Below, in pieces: positions 19,485 to 27,441 of a stretch of 64,000 nucleotides of DNA. Within the stretch, counting starts at the first letter, position 1, and the number at the start of each line of letters is the position of its first letter. The stretch lies in the NCBI RefSeq assembly GCF_002837185.1, contig NZ_KZ477985.1, positions 124,001 through 188,000 of the forward strand, written 5' to 3'. A program made the position numbers and the translations under genes. The DNA comes from Pseudomonas fluorescens (GTDB lineage: Bacteria > Pseudomonadota > Gammaproteobacteria > Pseudomonadales > Pseudomonadaceae). The notes under the pieces were generated by a model. It searched no databases. It had not been told where the DNA came from and saw nothing but the letters and a program-made list of their open reading frames with translations.

Positions 19485-19485
19485 T

Positions 19486-19589
19486 CTCGAAAGGTTCTCT
19501 CGCCTGGTTCCAGCATTGGGCAATCAGGTGATGATGGAAGGTGAGCACCATAAGATCTTGGCGGTTGAGAGAAGGGCGAAGCTGTAATG
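19486..19589 (+). pseudogene. Possible C-terminal gene fragment
   Basis: Immediately after the orphan, a startless frame reads LERFSRLVPALGNQVMMEGEHHKILAVERRAKL and ends with TAA at 19587-19589, directly in front of a terminator. The amino-acid pattern looks like a protein C-terminus rather than random intergenic sequence, and the terminator position fits a gene end. I cannot name the family. It may be what is left of a gene disrupted when the AT-rich segment arrived or decayed. Confidence 0.35.
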
Positions 19590-19604
19590 GCTTCGCCCTT
19601 TTTT
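19572..19604 (+). terminator. Intrinsic terminator
   Basis: AGGGCGAAGC and GCTTCGCCCT pair around TGTAATG and are followed by a T run. The hairpin overlaps the last codons of the gene fragment at 19486-19589. Confidence 0.9.
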
Positions 19605-19624
19605 GGCTGTGAAATACAATCAAA

Positions 19625-19712
19625 TGTGGGAGGGGGCTTGCCCCCGATGGCGGTCTATCAGTGACATGTAACGTCCTGACCCACTGCTATCGGGGGCAAG
19701 CCCCCTCCCACA
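19625..19712. repeat. REPIN, type 1
   Basis: Left arm TGTGGGAGGGGGCTTGCCCC from 19625 and inverted right arm ending CCCCCTCCCACA at 19712. It lies between the accessory patch and the small exported protein gene. Confidence 0.9.
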
Positions 19713-19794
19713 TTCTGATCTCTGTAAGGCTGGGAATTGGCGAGAACCCTGCATCGGGTCTAGCGTTCACACACTGACTGCGAAGGAGTCCACC

Positions 19795-20040
19795 GTGCGA
19801 AAGGTTCGATACGTTATTTGTCTGATGCTATTGGCAGGCCCACTGCTGACGACCGTCCCGGCACTGGCCGGCGATGGCACCCCCCAGTGGAAGGACACCG
19901 GCCCTGTCACCAAGAGAAAGGCCAACGAGGTCAATTCCGGCAGTTGGAAACCGCAGCCCCAGCCCACAGATGTCAGGGATCCGGAAAACCCCATCAACGA
20001 AGGGGAAGACAGTGAAACCTTTGATGACGGCGAAACCTGA
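19795..20040 (+). CDS. Small exported hypothetical protein
   Basis: This 81-residue protein starts at a GTG with AAGGAG 7 bases upstream. An N-terminal signal peptide (RKVRYVICLMLLAGPLLTTVPALA) with an ALA cleavage site is followed by a short, hydrophilic mature part of about 55 residues rich in P, E, D, K and Q (WKDTGPVTKRKANEVNSGSWKPQPQPTDVRDPENPINEGED). It has no cysteines and no recognised domain. It stands alone between two different REPINs. A GC-rich imperfect hairpin follows at about 20069-20110. Function unknown. Confidence 0.65.
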   Translation: MRKVRYVICLMLLAGPLLTTVPALAGDGTPQWKDTGPVTKRKANEVNSGSWKPQPQPTDVRDPENPINEGEDSETFDDGET

Positions 20041-20137
20041 GACGCCGCGCTAACCCGAAAAAAAGAAGCCCCTCCCGCCAGGCTGATGCGCAACCTGACG
20101 GAAAGGGCTGTAGAACTCACTGACGCCGCATCACCCC

Positions 20138-20236
20138 TGTAGGAGCGAGCTTGCTCGCGAAGAACGCAAGGGCACTGTGATTAACCAGATGCCCGCGTAA
20201 TTGTTGACGTTTTTCGCGAGCAAGCTCGCTCCTACA
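20138..20236. repeat. REPIN, type 2 (GAGCGAGCTTGCTCGCGAA family)
   Basis: The left arm starts TGTAGGAGCGAGCTTGCTCG and the right arm is its inverse, ending GCTCGCTCCTACA at 20236. A second copy lies at 55752-55852. It begins 5 bases after the dppF stop (dppF reads leftwards) and may act as its 3' hairpin. Confidence 0.9.
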
Positions 20237-20240
20237 TGAT

Positions 20241-21212
20241 TCAGGCCACGAACTGCTCTGCGTAGTGGCAAGCCACCTGCCGATTATCCAACGGCCGCAA
20301 CAGCGGCTCCTCGGTGCTGCAGCGCGCCGTCGCATACGGGCAGCGCTTGTGGAACGCGCAGCCAGGTGGCGGATTCAGCGGGTTGGGCAATTCGCCGACG
20401 ATCTTGATCTTCGGCTTGTTCGGGTCCGGGTGAATGGTCGGGGTGGCCGACAGCAGCGCCTGGGTGTAAGGGTGCAGGGGACGGGCGTAGATGTCTTCCT
20501 TGGGGCCCACTTCCACCGGGCGGCCGAGGTACATCACCATCACGTCGTCGGCGACGTGCTGCACCACCGCCAGGTTGTGGGAAATGAACACGTAGGCGGT
20601 GTTGAATTCCTGCTGCAAATCCATGAACAGGTTGAGCACCTGGGCCTGGATCGACACGTCCAGCGCCGAGGTCGGTTCGTCCGCCACCAGCACCTTGGGT
20701 TGCAGCATCATCGCCCGGGCCAGGGCGATACGCTGGCGCTGGCCACCGGAGAACATGTGCGGGTAGCGCTGATAATGCTCGGGGCGCAGGCCCACTTGCT
20801 TCATCATCGCCTGCACTTTTTCGCGGCGTTCGGCGGCGGACAGGTTGGTGTTGATCAGCAGCGGCTCGCCGAGCTGATCACCGACCTTCTGGCGTGGGTT
20901 CAACGAGGCGTAGGGGCTCTGGAACACCATCTGCACGTCTTTGCGCAATTGCTTGCGCTGGGCCTTGTCGGCACCGGCGACTTCCTGGCCAGCGATTTTA
21001 AGCGAGCCCGAAGACGGTTCTTCGATCAGCGTGAGGGCGCGGGCCAGGGTGGACTTGCCGCAACCCGATTCGCCCACTACGGCGAGGGTCTTGCCGGCTT
21101 CGAGTTCGAAGGACACACCATTAAGGGCACGCACCGTGGCGTGGCCCTTGAACAGGCCACGGGACACTTCGTAGTGACGGGTCAGGTCGCGGGCGGTAAG
21201 AACGACGGCCAT
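20241..21212 (-). CDS. dppF: Dipeptide ABC transporter ATP-binding subunit DppF
   Basis: This 323-residue peripheral ATPase of the di/oligopeptide importer has Walker A GESGCGKSTLARAL, the Q-loop area MVFQSPYASLNPRQKV, signature FSGGQRQRIALARAM and Walker B VLVADEPTSALDVSIQAQ. The C-terminal extension typical of OppF/DppF follows (PNPLNPPPGCAFHKRCPYATARC), whose cysteines resemble the iron-sulfur site reported for some family members. It is the last gene of the operon; its ATG overlaps the dppD stop by one base (TAATG). It works with DppD as a heterodimer on the DppBC permease. Confidence 0.95.
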   Translation of the reverse strand: MAVVLTARDLTRHYEVSRGLFKGHATVRALNGVSFELEAGKTLAVVGESGCGKSTLARALTLIEEPSSGSLKIAGQEVAGADKAQRKQLRKDVQMVFQSPYASLNPRQKVGDQLGEPLLINTNLSAAERREKVQAMMKQVGLRPEHYQRYPHMFSGGQRQRIALARAMMLQPKVLVADEPTSALDVSIQAQVLNLFMDLQQEFNTAYVFISHNLAVVQHVADDVMVMYLGRPVEVGPKEDIYARPLHPYTQALLSATPTIHPDPNKPKIKIVGELPNPLNPPPGCAFHKRCPYATARCSTEEPLLRPLDNRQVACHYAEQFVA

Positions 21213-22180
21213 TACGCCACCTCCTGGTTCAAGGGGTAGAAGCAGCGCGCAAGGCTGTTGGTTTTCGGATCAAGGCTTGGGCGCTGGGTGCGGCAGTTTT
21301 CCTGCACGTACGGGCAACGCGGCGACAGCAGGCAACCCTGCGGACGGTCATAGCGGCCCGGCACGATGCCCGGCAGGGTGGCCAGCCGCGTGGCGCCCAG
21401 GCTGTGTTCCGGAATCGCCTTGAGCAGCGCTTCGCTGTACGGGTGCGCCGGGATGTCGAACAGTTGCGGCACCTGGCCAACTTCCACGGCCTGGCCCGCA
21501 TACATTACGCATACGCGCTGGGCGGTTTCAGCCACTACCGCGAGGTCATGGGTGATCAGCACCAGGCCCATGTTCTGTTCTTTCTGCAGGGCCAGCAGCA
21601 GGTCCATGATCTGCGCCTGGATGGTCACGTCCAGGGCAGTGGTCGGTTCGTCGGCGATCAGCAGTTTCGGCTCGCCGGCAATCGCCATGGCGATGGCTAC
21701 GCGCTGGCTCATACCGCCGGAGAGTTGATGCGGGTAGGCATCCATACGGCTGGCGGCGCCCGGGATTTCAACTTTTTCCAGCAGTTCGATGGCCCGTTTG
21801 CGCGCTTGCCGGCCAGACATTTTCAGGTGCAGGCGCAGCACTTCTTCAATCTGGAAACCCACGGTGTAGCTGGGGTTCAGCGCGGTCATCGGGTCCTGGA
21901 ACACCATCGCCAGGTCTTTGCCGACGATCTGGCGGCGCTGGCGGTTGCTCAGCTTGAGCATGTCCTTGCCGTCGAAATTCAGCGCATCGGCCGTCACGAT
22001 GCCGGGATGCTCGATCAGGCCCATCAGCGCCATCATGGTCACGGATTTACCCGAGCCCGACTCGCCAACGATTGCCAGGACTTCGCCTTTGTCGACCGAA
22101 ATGTCGAGGCCATCGACCACCGGCACGGCGGTCTTGTCGCCGAAGCGCACATTGAGATTCTTGATTTCTAACAGTGACAT
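21212..22180 (-). CDS. dppD: Dipeptide ABC transporter ATP-binding subunit DppD
   Basis: This 322-residue ATPase has Walker [17 protein letters not shown], the Q-loop segment [19 protein letters not shown], signature [16 protein letters not shown] and Walker [21 protein letters not shown] cysteine-containing C-terminal oligopeptide-transporter domain follows ([26 protein letters not shown]). The frame continues upstream to 22240, but [15 protein letters not shown] at 22180 is the family start with GGAG before it. It lies 10 bases after dppC. Confidence 0.95.
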   Translation of the reverse strand: MSLLEIKNLNVRFGDKTAVPVVDGLDISVDKGEVLAIVGESGSGKSVTMMALMGLIEHPGIVTADALNFDGKDMLKLSNRQRRQIVGKDLAMVFQDPMTALNPSYTVGFQIEEVLRLHLKMSGRQARKRAIELLEKVEIPGAASRMDAYPHQLSGGMSQRVAIAMAIAGEPKLLIADEPTTALDVTIQAQIMDLLLALQKEQNMGLVLITHDLAVVAETAQRVCVMYAGQAVEVGQVPQLFDIPAHPYSEALLKAIPEHSLGATRLATLPGIVPGRYDRPQGCLLSPRCPYVQENCRTQRPSLDPKTNSLARCFYPLNQEVA

Positions 22181-22190
22181 GGGAATCTCC

Positions 22191-23108
22191 TCAGGCGGCG
22201 TTCTTGAGTTTCGGGTCCAGCGCGTCGCGCAGGCCGTCACCCATCAAGTTGATTGCCAGCACGCTGAGCAAAATGGTCAGACCCGGCAGGCTCACGACCC
22301 ACCAGGCGCGTTCAATGTAGTCACGGGCCGAGGCCAGCATGGTGCCCCACTCAGGCGTTGGCGGTTGGACGCCAAGGCCAAGGAAGCCCAGGGCCGCGGC
22401 ATCGAGAATCGCCGAGGAAAAGCTCAGGGTCGCTTGTACGATCAGCGGTGCCATGCAGTTGGGCAGCACGGTGATGAACATCAGGCGTGGCAGGCCGGCA
22501 CCGGCCAGGCGCGCGGCAGTCACGTAGTCGCGGTTCAACTCGCCCATTACCGCAGCGCGGGTCAGGCGCACGTAGGACGGCAGCGACACGATGGCGATAG
22601 CAATCACGGTGTTGATCAGGCCAGGGCCGAGGATCGCGACAATCGCCACAGCCAGCAGCAGCGAGGGCAGGGCCAGCATGATGTCCATCAAACGCATGAT
22701 GGTCGGGCCGAGCAGCCGCGGGAAGAACCCGGCGAACAGGCCAAGGAGAATGCCCGGAATCAGCGACATCACCACCGACGACAAGCCGATCAGCAGCGAC
22801 AGGCGCGAACCCTGGATCAGGCGCGAGAGCAGGTCGCGGCCCAGTTCGTCGGTGCCGAGCAGGAACTGCATCTGCCCGCCTTCCAGCCACGCGGGCGGGG
22901 TGAGCAGGAAATCGCGGTATTGCTCGCTCGGGTTATGCGGTGCAACCCACGGTGCGAAGATTGCGCAGAACACGATCAGCAGCATGAACAGCAGGCCGGC
23001 AACCGCGCCTTTGTTCTTGGAGAAGGCTTGCCAGAATTCTTTGTACGGGGACGGGTACAGCAGGCTCTGATCGACTGCTGACACTGGAGTAGAGGTAGTC
23101 ATGGTCAT
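22191..23108 (-). CDS. dppC: Dipeptide ABC transporter permease DppC
   Basis: This 305-residue inner-membrane permease has a cytoplasmic N-terminus, a first helix ([23 protein letters not shown]), the OppC-type N-terminal domain, and five further helices. The coupling motif is [33 protein letters not shown] (here [20 protein letters not shown]). Two possible starts, MTMTTST (23108) and MTTST (23102), differ by two codons. It follows dppB by 4 bases and pairs with DppB to form the channel. Confidence 0.94.
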   Translation of the reverse strand: MTMTTSTPVSAVDQSLLYPSPYKEFWQAFSKNKGAVAGLLFMLLIVFCAIFAPWVAPHNPSEQYRDFLLTPPAWLEGGQMQFLLGTDELGRDLLSRLIQGSRLSLLIGLSSVVMSLIPGILLGLFAGFFPRLLGPTIMRLMDIMLALPSLLLAVAIVAILGPGLINTVIAIAIVSLPSYVRLTRAAVMGELNRDYVTAARLAGAGLPRLMFITVLPNCMAPLIVQATLSFSSAILDAAALGFLGLGVQPPTPEWGTMLASARDYIERAWWVVSLPGLTILLSVLAINLMGDGLRDALDPKLKNAA

Positions 23109-23112
23109 GATC

Positions 23113-24123
23113 TCAGCGCTGGTGACGGATGCGTGGGTTGGCGAAGCCGTAGAGGATGTCCACCACGAAGTTCACCAGGATCACCAGGCAGGCGATCAAC
23201 AGAATGCCGTTCTGCACCACCGGGTAGTCCCGCGCGCCAATGGCTTCGATCAGCCATTTGCCGATGCCGGGCCACGAGAAGATGGTTTCGGTCAGTACGG
23301 CGCCGGCCAGCAGCGTGCCGACTTGCAGGCCGACCACGGTCAGCACCGGGATCAGCGCGTTGCGCAGGCCGTGCACGAACACCACGCGCGCCGGCGACAG
23401 GCCCTTGGCCTTGGCGGTGCGTATGTAGTCCTCACGCAGTACTTCGAGCATCGACGAACGGGTCATCCGCGCGATCACCGCCAGCGGGATGGTGCCCAGC
23501 ACGATGGCCGGCAGAATCAAGTGGTGCAAGGCGTCCCAGAACGCGTCCGGCTCATCGGCCAGCAACGTGTCGATCAGCATGAAACCGGTGCGTGGCTCGA
23601 TGTCGTAGAGCAGGTCGATACGCCCGGAAACCGGGGTCCAGCCCAGGCTCACCGAGAAGAACATGATCAGGATCAGGCCCCACCAGAAGATCGGCATCGA
23701 ATAGCCCGCCAGGGAGATGCCCATCACCCCGTGGTCGAACAGGGACCCTCGCTTGAGTGCCGCGATCACCCCGGCCAGCAGGCCCAGAATACCGGCGAAC
23801 AACAGGGCGGCCATGGACAGTTCCAGGGTCGCCGGAAAGAGTGCGGTGAACTCGGTCCACACGCTGGTGCGGGTGCGCAGGGATTCGCCGAGGTCGCCCT
23901 GGGCAAGTTTGCCCACATAGTCCAGGTATTGCGCATACAACGGCTTGTTCAAGCCAAGGCGTTCCATTGCCTGGGCATGCATTTCGGGGTCAACCCGCCG
24001 CTCGCCCATCATGACTTCTACGGGGTCGCCTGGAATCATGCGAATCAACGCAAAGGTCAGCAACGTGATGCCGAAGAACGTGGGGATCAATAACCCCAGT
24101 CGGCGGGCAATAAAACTAAACAT
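23113..24123 (-). CDS. dppB: Dipeptide ABC transporter permease DppB
   Basis: This 336-residue inner-membrane permease starts MFSFIARRLGLLIPTFFGITLLTFALIRMIPGDPVEVMMGER, the standard DppB/OppB N-terminus. The frame is open to 24171 but that extension is unlike the family. Six helices are visible. The C-terminal coupling region reads REDYIRTAKAKGLSPARVVFVHGLRNALIPVLTVVGLQVG. It follows the binding-protein gene dppA by 76 bases, in which a strong stem-loop lies. Confidence 0.95.
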   Translation of the reverse strand: MFSFIARRLGLLIPTFFGITLLTFALIRMIPGDPVEVMMGERRVDPEMHAQAMERLGLNKPLYAQYLDYVGKLAQGDLGESLRTRTSVWTEFTALFPATLELSMAALLFAGILGLLAGVIAALKRGSLFDHGVMGISLAGYSMPIFWWGLILIMFFSVSLGWTPVSGRIDLLYDIEPRTGFMLIDTLLADEPDAFWDALHHLILPAIVLGTIPLAVIARMTRSSMLEVLREDYIRTAKAKGLSPARVVFVHGLRNALIPVLTVVGLQVGTLLAGAVLTETIFSWPGIGKWLIEAIGARDYPVVQNGILLIACLVILVNFVVDILYGFANPRIRHQR

Positions 24124-24159
24124 CTTGGTGTATACCTCAATCAGCCGGTTAGGCAGGTT

Positions 24160-24185
24160 CGGCGCCGTCAATAGCGACGGCGCCG
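24160..24185 (-). promoter_or_regulatory. Intercistronic stem-loop between dppA and dppB
   Basis: CGGCGCCGTC and GACGGCGCCG form a perfect 10-bp stem with a 6-base loop and no T run. Such hairpins after binding-protein genes usually stabilise the upstream message or thin out transcription into the permease genes. Confidence 0.6.
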
Positions 24186-24199
24186 AGCGTTTTTCTTAT

Positions 24200-25795
24200 T
24201 TACTTCACCTGGGTGGTGGCGAAGTTATTGTTCGTCAGAGGGCTTTGGGTATAACCCTCGACGTTCTTGCGCATGGCGGTAAACATTTTCGGGTAAGCCA
24301 TTGGAATCCATGGCTGATCCTTTTCAAACACATCCAGGGCTTGTTCATAGAGTGCGGCGCGCTCAGCGGGTTCAGCGATGGCGCGGGCCTTGTCGATCAA
24401 GCCTTGAAATTCTTTGTTACACCAGCGGGCGTAGTTTTCGCCGTTTTTCGCCGCATCGCAACTCAGGTTTGGGGTGAGGAAGTTGTCCGGGTCCCCGTTA
24501 TCCCCGGCCCAGCCGGCGGAAACCATGTCGTGTTCGCCGGCTTTGGCGCGCTTGAGCATCTCGCCCCATTCCATGACCTTGATATTGACCTTCAGGCCAA
24601 TCTGCGCCAGATCCGCCTGCATGCGCTGCGCGCCGAGCATCGGGTTGGGATTGGTCGGGCCACCGCCGTTACGGGTGAACAGCGTGAACTCGGTGCCTTC
24701 CGGTACGCCGGCTTCCTTGAGCAGGGCGCGGGCTTTGTCGAGGTCGCGGGGCGGGTTCTTGAGCTTGTCATTGAAGCCCAGCAAGGTCGGTGGATACGGG
24801 CCGGTGCCGACGACTGCGTTGCCTTTGCCGTACAAGGCGTCGGTGTAGCCGGCCTTGTCGAACGCAATGTTGATCGCGTGACGTACCCGTGGGTCGCTCA
24901 TGTACTTGTGGGTAGTGTTCAGGGCGGTGTAGCTGGTGGTCATGGCCGCCAGCTCATCCACTTTCAGGTTCGGATCTTTCTTGATACTCGGCAGATCATC
25001 CGGCTTGGGATAAAGCGCGATTTGGCATTCGTTGGCCTTGAGCTTTTGCAGGCGCACATTGTTGTCGACCGCAATGGCCAGGATCAACGGGTCGGCCGGC
25101 GGCTTGCCACGGAAGTATTCCGGGTTGGCCTTGAAGCGCACCTGAGCGTCTTTCTGATAGCGGATGAAGATGAACGGGCCGGTGCCGATCGGCTTGCTGT
25201 TGAGTTCGTCGGTCTTGCCGGCGGCGAGCAGCTTGTCGGCGTATTCGGCGGAGTGGATAGCGGTGAACGGCATTGCGACATCGGCCAGGAACGGTGCCTC
25301 AGGGCGCGTCAGGGTGAAGACCACGGTGTGGTCGTCAACCTTCTCGACACTCTTGAGCAGTTCCTTGAAACCCATGCTTTCAAAATAAGGGAAACCGGTG
25401 GTGGACTTGTTATGCCACGGGTGTTTCGGGTCCAACTGGCGCTGGAAGCTCCACAGCACATCGTCGGCATTCAAGTTGCGCGTGGGCTTGAAGTAATCGG
25501 TAGTGTGGAACTTGACGTCGTCGCGCAGGTGGAACGTATAGGTCAGGCCGTCATCACTGATGTCCCAGGACTTGGCGAGCGCTGGAACCACTTCGGTGGT
25601 GCCGGGCTTGAAGTCCACCAGGCGGTTGAACATGGTTTCGGCAGCGGCGTCAGCGGTCACGGCGGTGGTGTACAGGACCGGGTCGAAACCTTCCGGGCTG
25701 GCTTCGGTGCAGACCACCAGCGGTTTGGCCGAAACGCCGATCGCCACGCTCAGCAGCGCAGCGGCCATGGCAGCTTGTAACGGGAGCATTTTCAT
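24200..25795 (-). CDS. dppA: Dipeptide-binding protein (DppA-type), nearest the permease genes
   Basis: This 531-residue periplasmic binding protein of the cluster C (SBP_bac_5) family has a signal peptide MKMLPLQAAMAAALLSVAIGVSA. The mature start KPLVVCTEASPEGFDPVLYTTAVTADAAAETMFNRLV is followed by the family motif FHLRDDVKFHTTDYFKPTRNLNADDVLWSFQRQLDP. A conserved GWAGDNGDPDNFLTPNLSC segment lines the peptide pocket in this family. It is the most divergent of the four binding proteins in the array and the one next to dppB, as in the dpp locus of P. aeruginosa. Confidence 0.93.
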   Translation of the reverse strand: MKMLPLQAAMAAALLSVAIGVSAKPLVVCTEASPEGFDPVLYTTAVTADAAAETMFNRLVDFKPGTTEVVPALAKSWDISDDGLTYTFHLRDDVKFHTTDYFKPTRNLNADDVLWSFQRQLDPKHPWHNKSTTGFPYFESMGFKELLKSVEKVDDHTVVFTLTRPEAPFLADVAMPFTAIHSAEYADKLLAAGKTDELNSKPIGTGPFIFIRYQKDAQVRFKANPEYFRGKPPADPLILAIAVDNNVRLQKLKANECQIALYPKPDDLPSIKKDPNLKVDELAAMTTSYTALNTTHKYMSDPRVRHAINIAFDKAGYTDALYGKGNAVVGTGPYPPTLLGFNDKLKNPPRDLDKARALLKEAGVPEGTEFTLFTRNGGGPTNPNPMLGAQRMQADLAQIGLKVNIKVMEWGEMLKRAKAGEHDMVSAGWAGDNGDPDNFLTPNLSCDAAKNGENYARWCNKEFQGLIDKARAIAEPAERAALYEQALDVFEKDQPWIPMAYPKMFTAMRKNVEGYTQSPLTNNNFATTQVK

Positions 25796-25835
25796 TCAGA
25801 GCCCTCTGCAATCGATGGAGCCAGAAACGCGAAGA

Positions 25836-25860
25836 CGGCGGGCTCGTCCTGAGCCCGCCG
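25836..25860 (-). promoter_or_regulatory. Intercistronic stem-loop between the porin gene and dppA
   Basis: CGGCGGGCTC and GAGCCCGCCG form a perfect 10-bp stem around GTCCT. It lacks a T run, and follows the porin stop by 15 bases. Confidence 0.6.
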
Positions 25861-25875
25861 CTTACCTGGCGCTAA

Positions 25876-27270
25876 TTAAAGAATGTTGAACGGGATGGTG
25901 GTGACCAGACGGAACTCTTTGATGCTGCCGTCGGACTGGAACTCGCTGCCACGGTGCTCAACATACGTTGCGCGCACGGTAGTGGCTTTGAGTGGGCCGC
26001 TTTGCAGGGCGTAAGAGGCGCCTACACCGTATTCCTGGTGTTTCTCGCCGTCCTGGGACTGAATGCCGTCGTAGGCGAACTTGGCGCGACCGTTGTTGCC
26101 GGTGTAGTGAGTACCGTCGATGCCCCAGCCGCGGGCCGAGTAGGCGTTGAACTTCAGGCCTGGCACGCCGTATTCGGCCATGTTGATGGCATAGGCGATC
26201 TGCAGCGATTTCTCGTTCGGGCCGTTGAAGTCAGACGTCAGGGAGTTGGCCAGGTAGATGCCGTTGGTTTCGTGCAGGTAGTCGAAGTACTCGTTACCGT
26301 TCACTTGCTGGTAGCCGAAGGTCAGGCTGTGGGCCTGGTGAGTCAGGCCCAGGGACAGGGAGAAGGTATCGTTGTCGATTTCCCCCATCTCTTTTTTGCC
26401 TTCATCGACCGTCTTGTAGTAGTTGAAGCCGGTGGTCAGGCCCAGTTGTTGAGCGTCGCCCAATTCGTGGGTGGCGCCGAAGTAGTACTGGTTCCAGAAG
26501 TCCTTCACGTTGGCGGCGAAGAAGCTGGTCTTCAGGCTTTTCAGCGGCTGGTAGTTCACACCCAGGGTGGAGACTTTGTCGGTTTCTGCGCCGTTGCCGT
26601 ATTCGCTGCGGAATTTCGACAGGCTCTGTTCGCTACGCGGGGAAACGCGGTCAAACACGCCGCCCTGGAACGACAGGTTGCTGAACTCTTCGCTGTTGAA
26701 GCTCACACCCTGGAAGCTTGAAGGCAGCGCACGGTTGCCGATGGTGTCGACGATGCCGCTGCTGAAATTCTGGCGACCGGCGGTCAGTGTGGTGTTGGAC
26801 ACGCGGAACTGCACGTTGGCCAGGCCCAGTTTGCTCCACTGGTCGACGGCGTCACCGTTGGAATCGGCCAGGGTGCGGTTGGAGCCGCCCTTGATATCAC
26901 GCTTGCTGCGGTCCAGGACCAGCGCGTTGTACACCGCCACTTCGGTCTTGACGCCGACAGTGCCCTGGGTGAAACCCGAGCTGGCGTTGAGGATGGTGCC
27001 CTGCACCCAGTTGGTACGGTTGCGGTCGGTCAGGGTTTGGCCATGCTTCTGGTAAGCGAAGGTGCCCCCACGGTATTTGCTTTCATGGGAGTACCAGTTA
27101 CGCGTGGTGCCGCCCAGGCTGAAATCTTCGATGAAGCCCTTGGCCTCGCTTTGGGCGCTGGTGCCGGCCAGAGTGGTAGGAACGAAGTCCTGGCTCTGCG
27201 TTTCAGCGTAGGCGGTGGCCGTGATGCTGCTGATGGCCAGGGCCAGAAGCGCTTTGCTGCTCAGTTTCAT
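25876..27270 (-). CDS. opdP: OprD-family outer-membrane porin (OpdP-like, peptide uptake)
   Basis: This 464-residue beta-barrel porin has a signal peptide MKLSSKALLALAISSITATAYA. The OprD family hallmarks are present: FIEDFSLGGTTRNWYSHESKYRG near the N-terminus, the LTAGRQNFSSGIVDTIGNRALPSSFQGVSF segment, repeated amphipathic aromatic-rich strands, and a C-terminal strand ending FRLVTTIPFNIL. Its place between two binding-protein genes of the dpp operon equals that of opdP (glycine-glutamate/dipeptide porin) in P. aeruginosa. It probably admits the peptides the periplasmic proteins bind. AAGGAG precedes the ATG. Confidence 0.9.
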   Translation of the reverse strand: MKLSSKALLALAISSITATAYAETQSQDFVPTTLAGTSAQSEAKGFIEDFSLGGTTRNWYSHESKYRGGTFAYQKHGQTLTDRNRTNWVQGTILNASSGFTQGTVGVKTEVAVYNALVLDRSKRDIKGGSNRTLADSNGDAVDQWSKLGLANVQFRVSNTTLTAGRQNFSSGIVDTIGNRALPSSFQGVSFNSEEFSNLSFQGGVFDRVSPRSEQSLSKFRSEYGNGAETDKVSTLGVNYQPLKSLKTSFFAANVKDFWNQYYFGATHELGDAQQLGLTTGFNYYKTVDEGKKEMGEIDNDTFSLSLGLTHQAHSLTFGYQQVNGNEYFDYLHETNGIYLANSLTSDFNGPNEKSLQIAYAINMAEYGVPGLKFNAYSARGWGIDGTHYTGNNGRAKFAYDGIQSQDGEKHQEYGVGASYALQSGPLKATTVRATYVEHRGSEFQSDGSIKEFRLVTTIPFNIL

Positions 27271-27401
27271 GGGTGAAGCTCCTTTGGTTCTCTTTTTTAT
27301 GCCGGTCTTTTTAGGTGAACCGGCTATTGGGTGTGTAACTCGTTCAAGCTATTGCAAACGTTTGCCGTAGGAAAAATCCCAACAAAAGGCTGCACGTTTG
27401 C

Positions 27402-27424
27402 CGCAGGGCCTACGTCGCCCTGCG
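27402..27424 (-). promoter_or_regulatory. Stem-loop between a binding-protein gene and the porin gene
   Basis: CGCAGGGC and GCCCTGCG form an 8-bp stem with a 7-base loop 17 bases after the binding-protein stop. It has no strong T run on the minus strand, so it is more likely a message stabiliser than a full terminator. Confidence 0.45.
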
Positions 27425-27441
27425 CAATCCGGTTATTTTTT

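Noticed and set aside
23945..25780. Plus-strand open frame of 611 codons
   Set aside because: Antisense of the dppA-type gene; similar antisense frames lie opposite each of the other binding-protein genes, a consequence of base composition.
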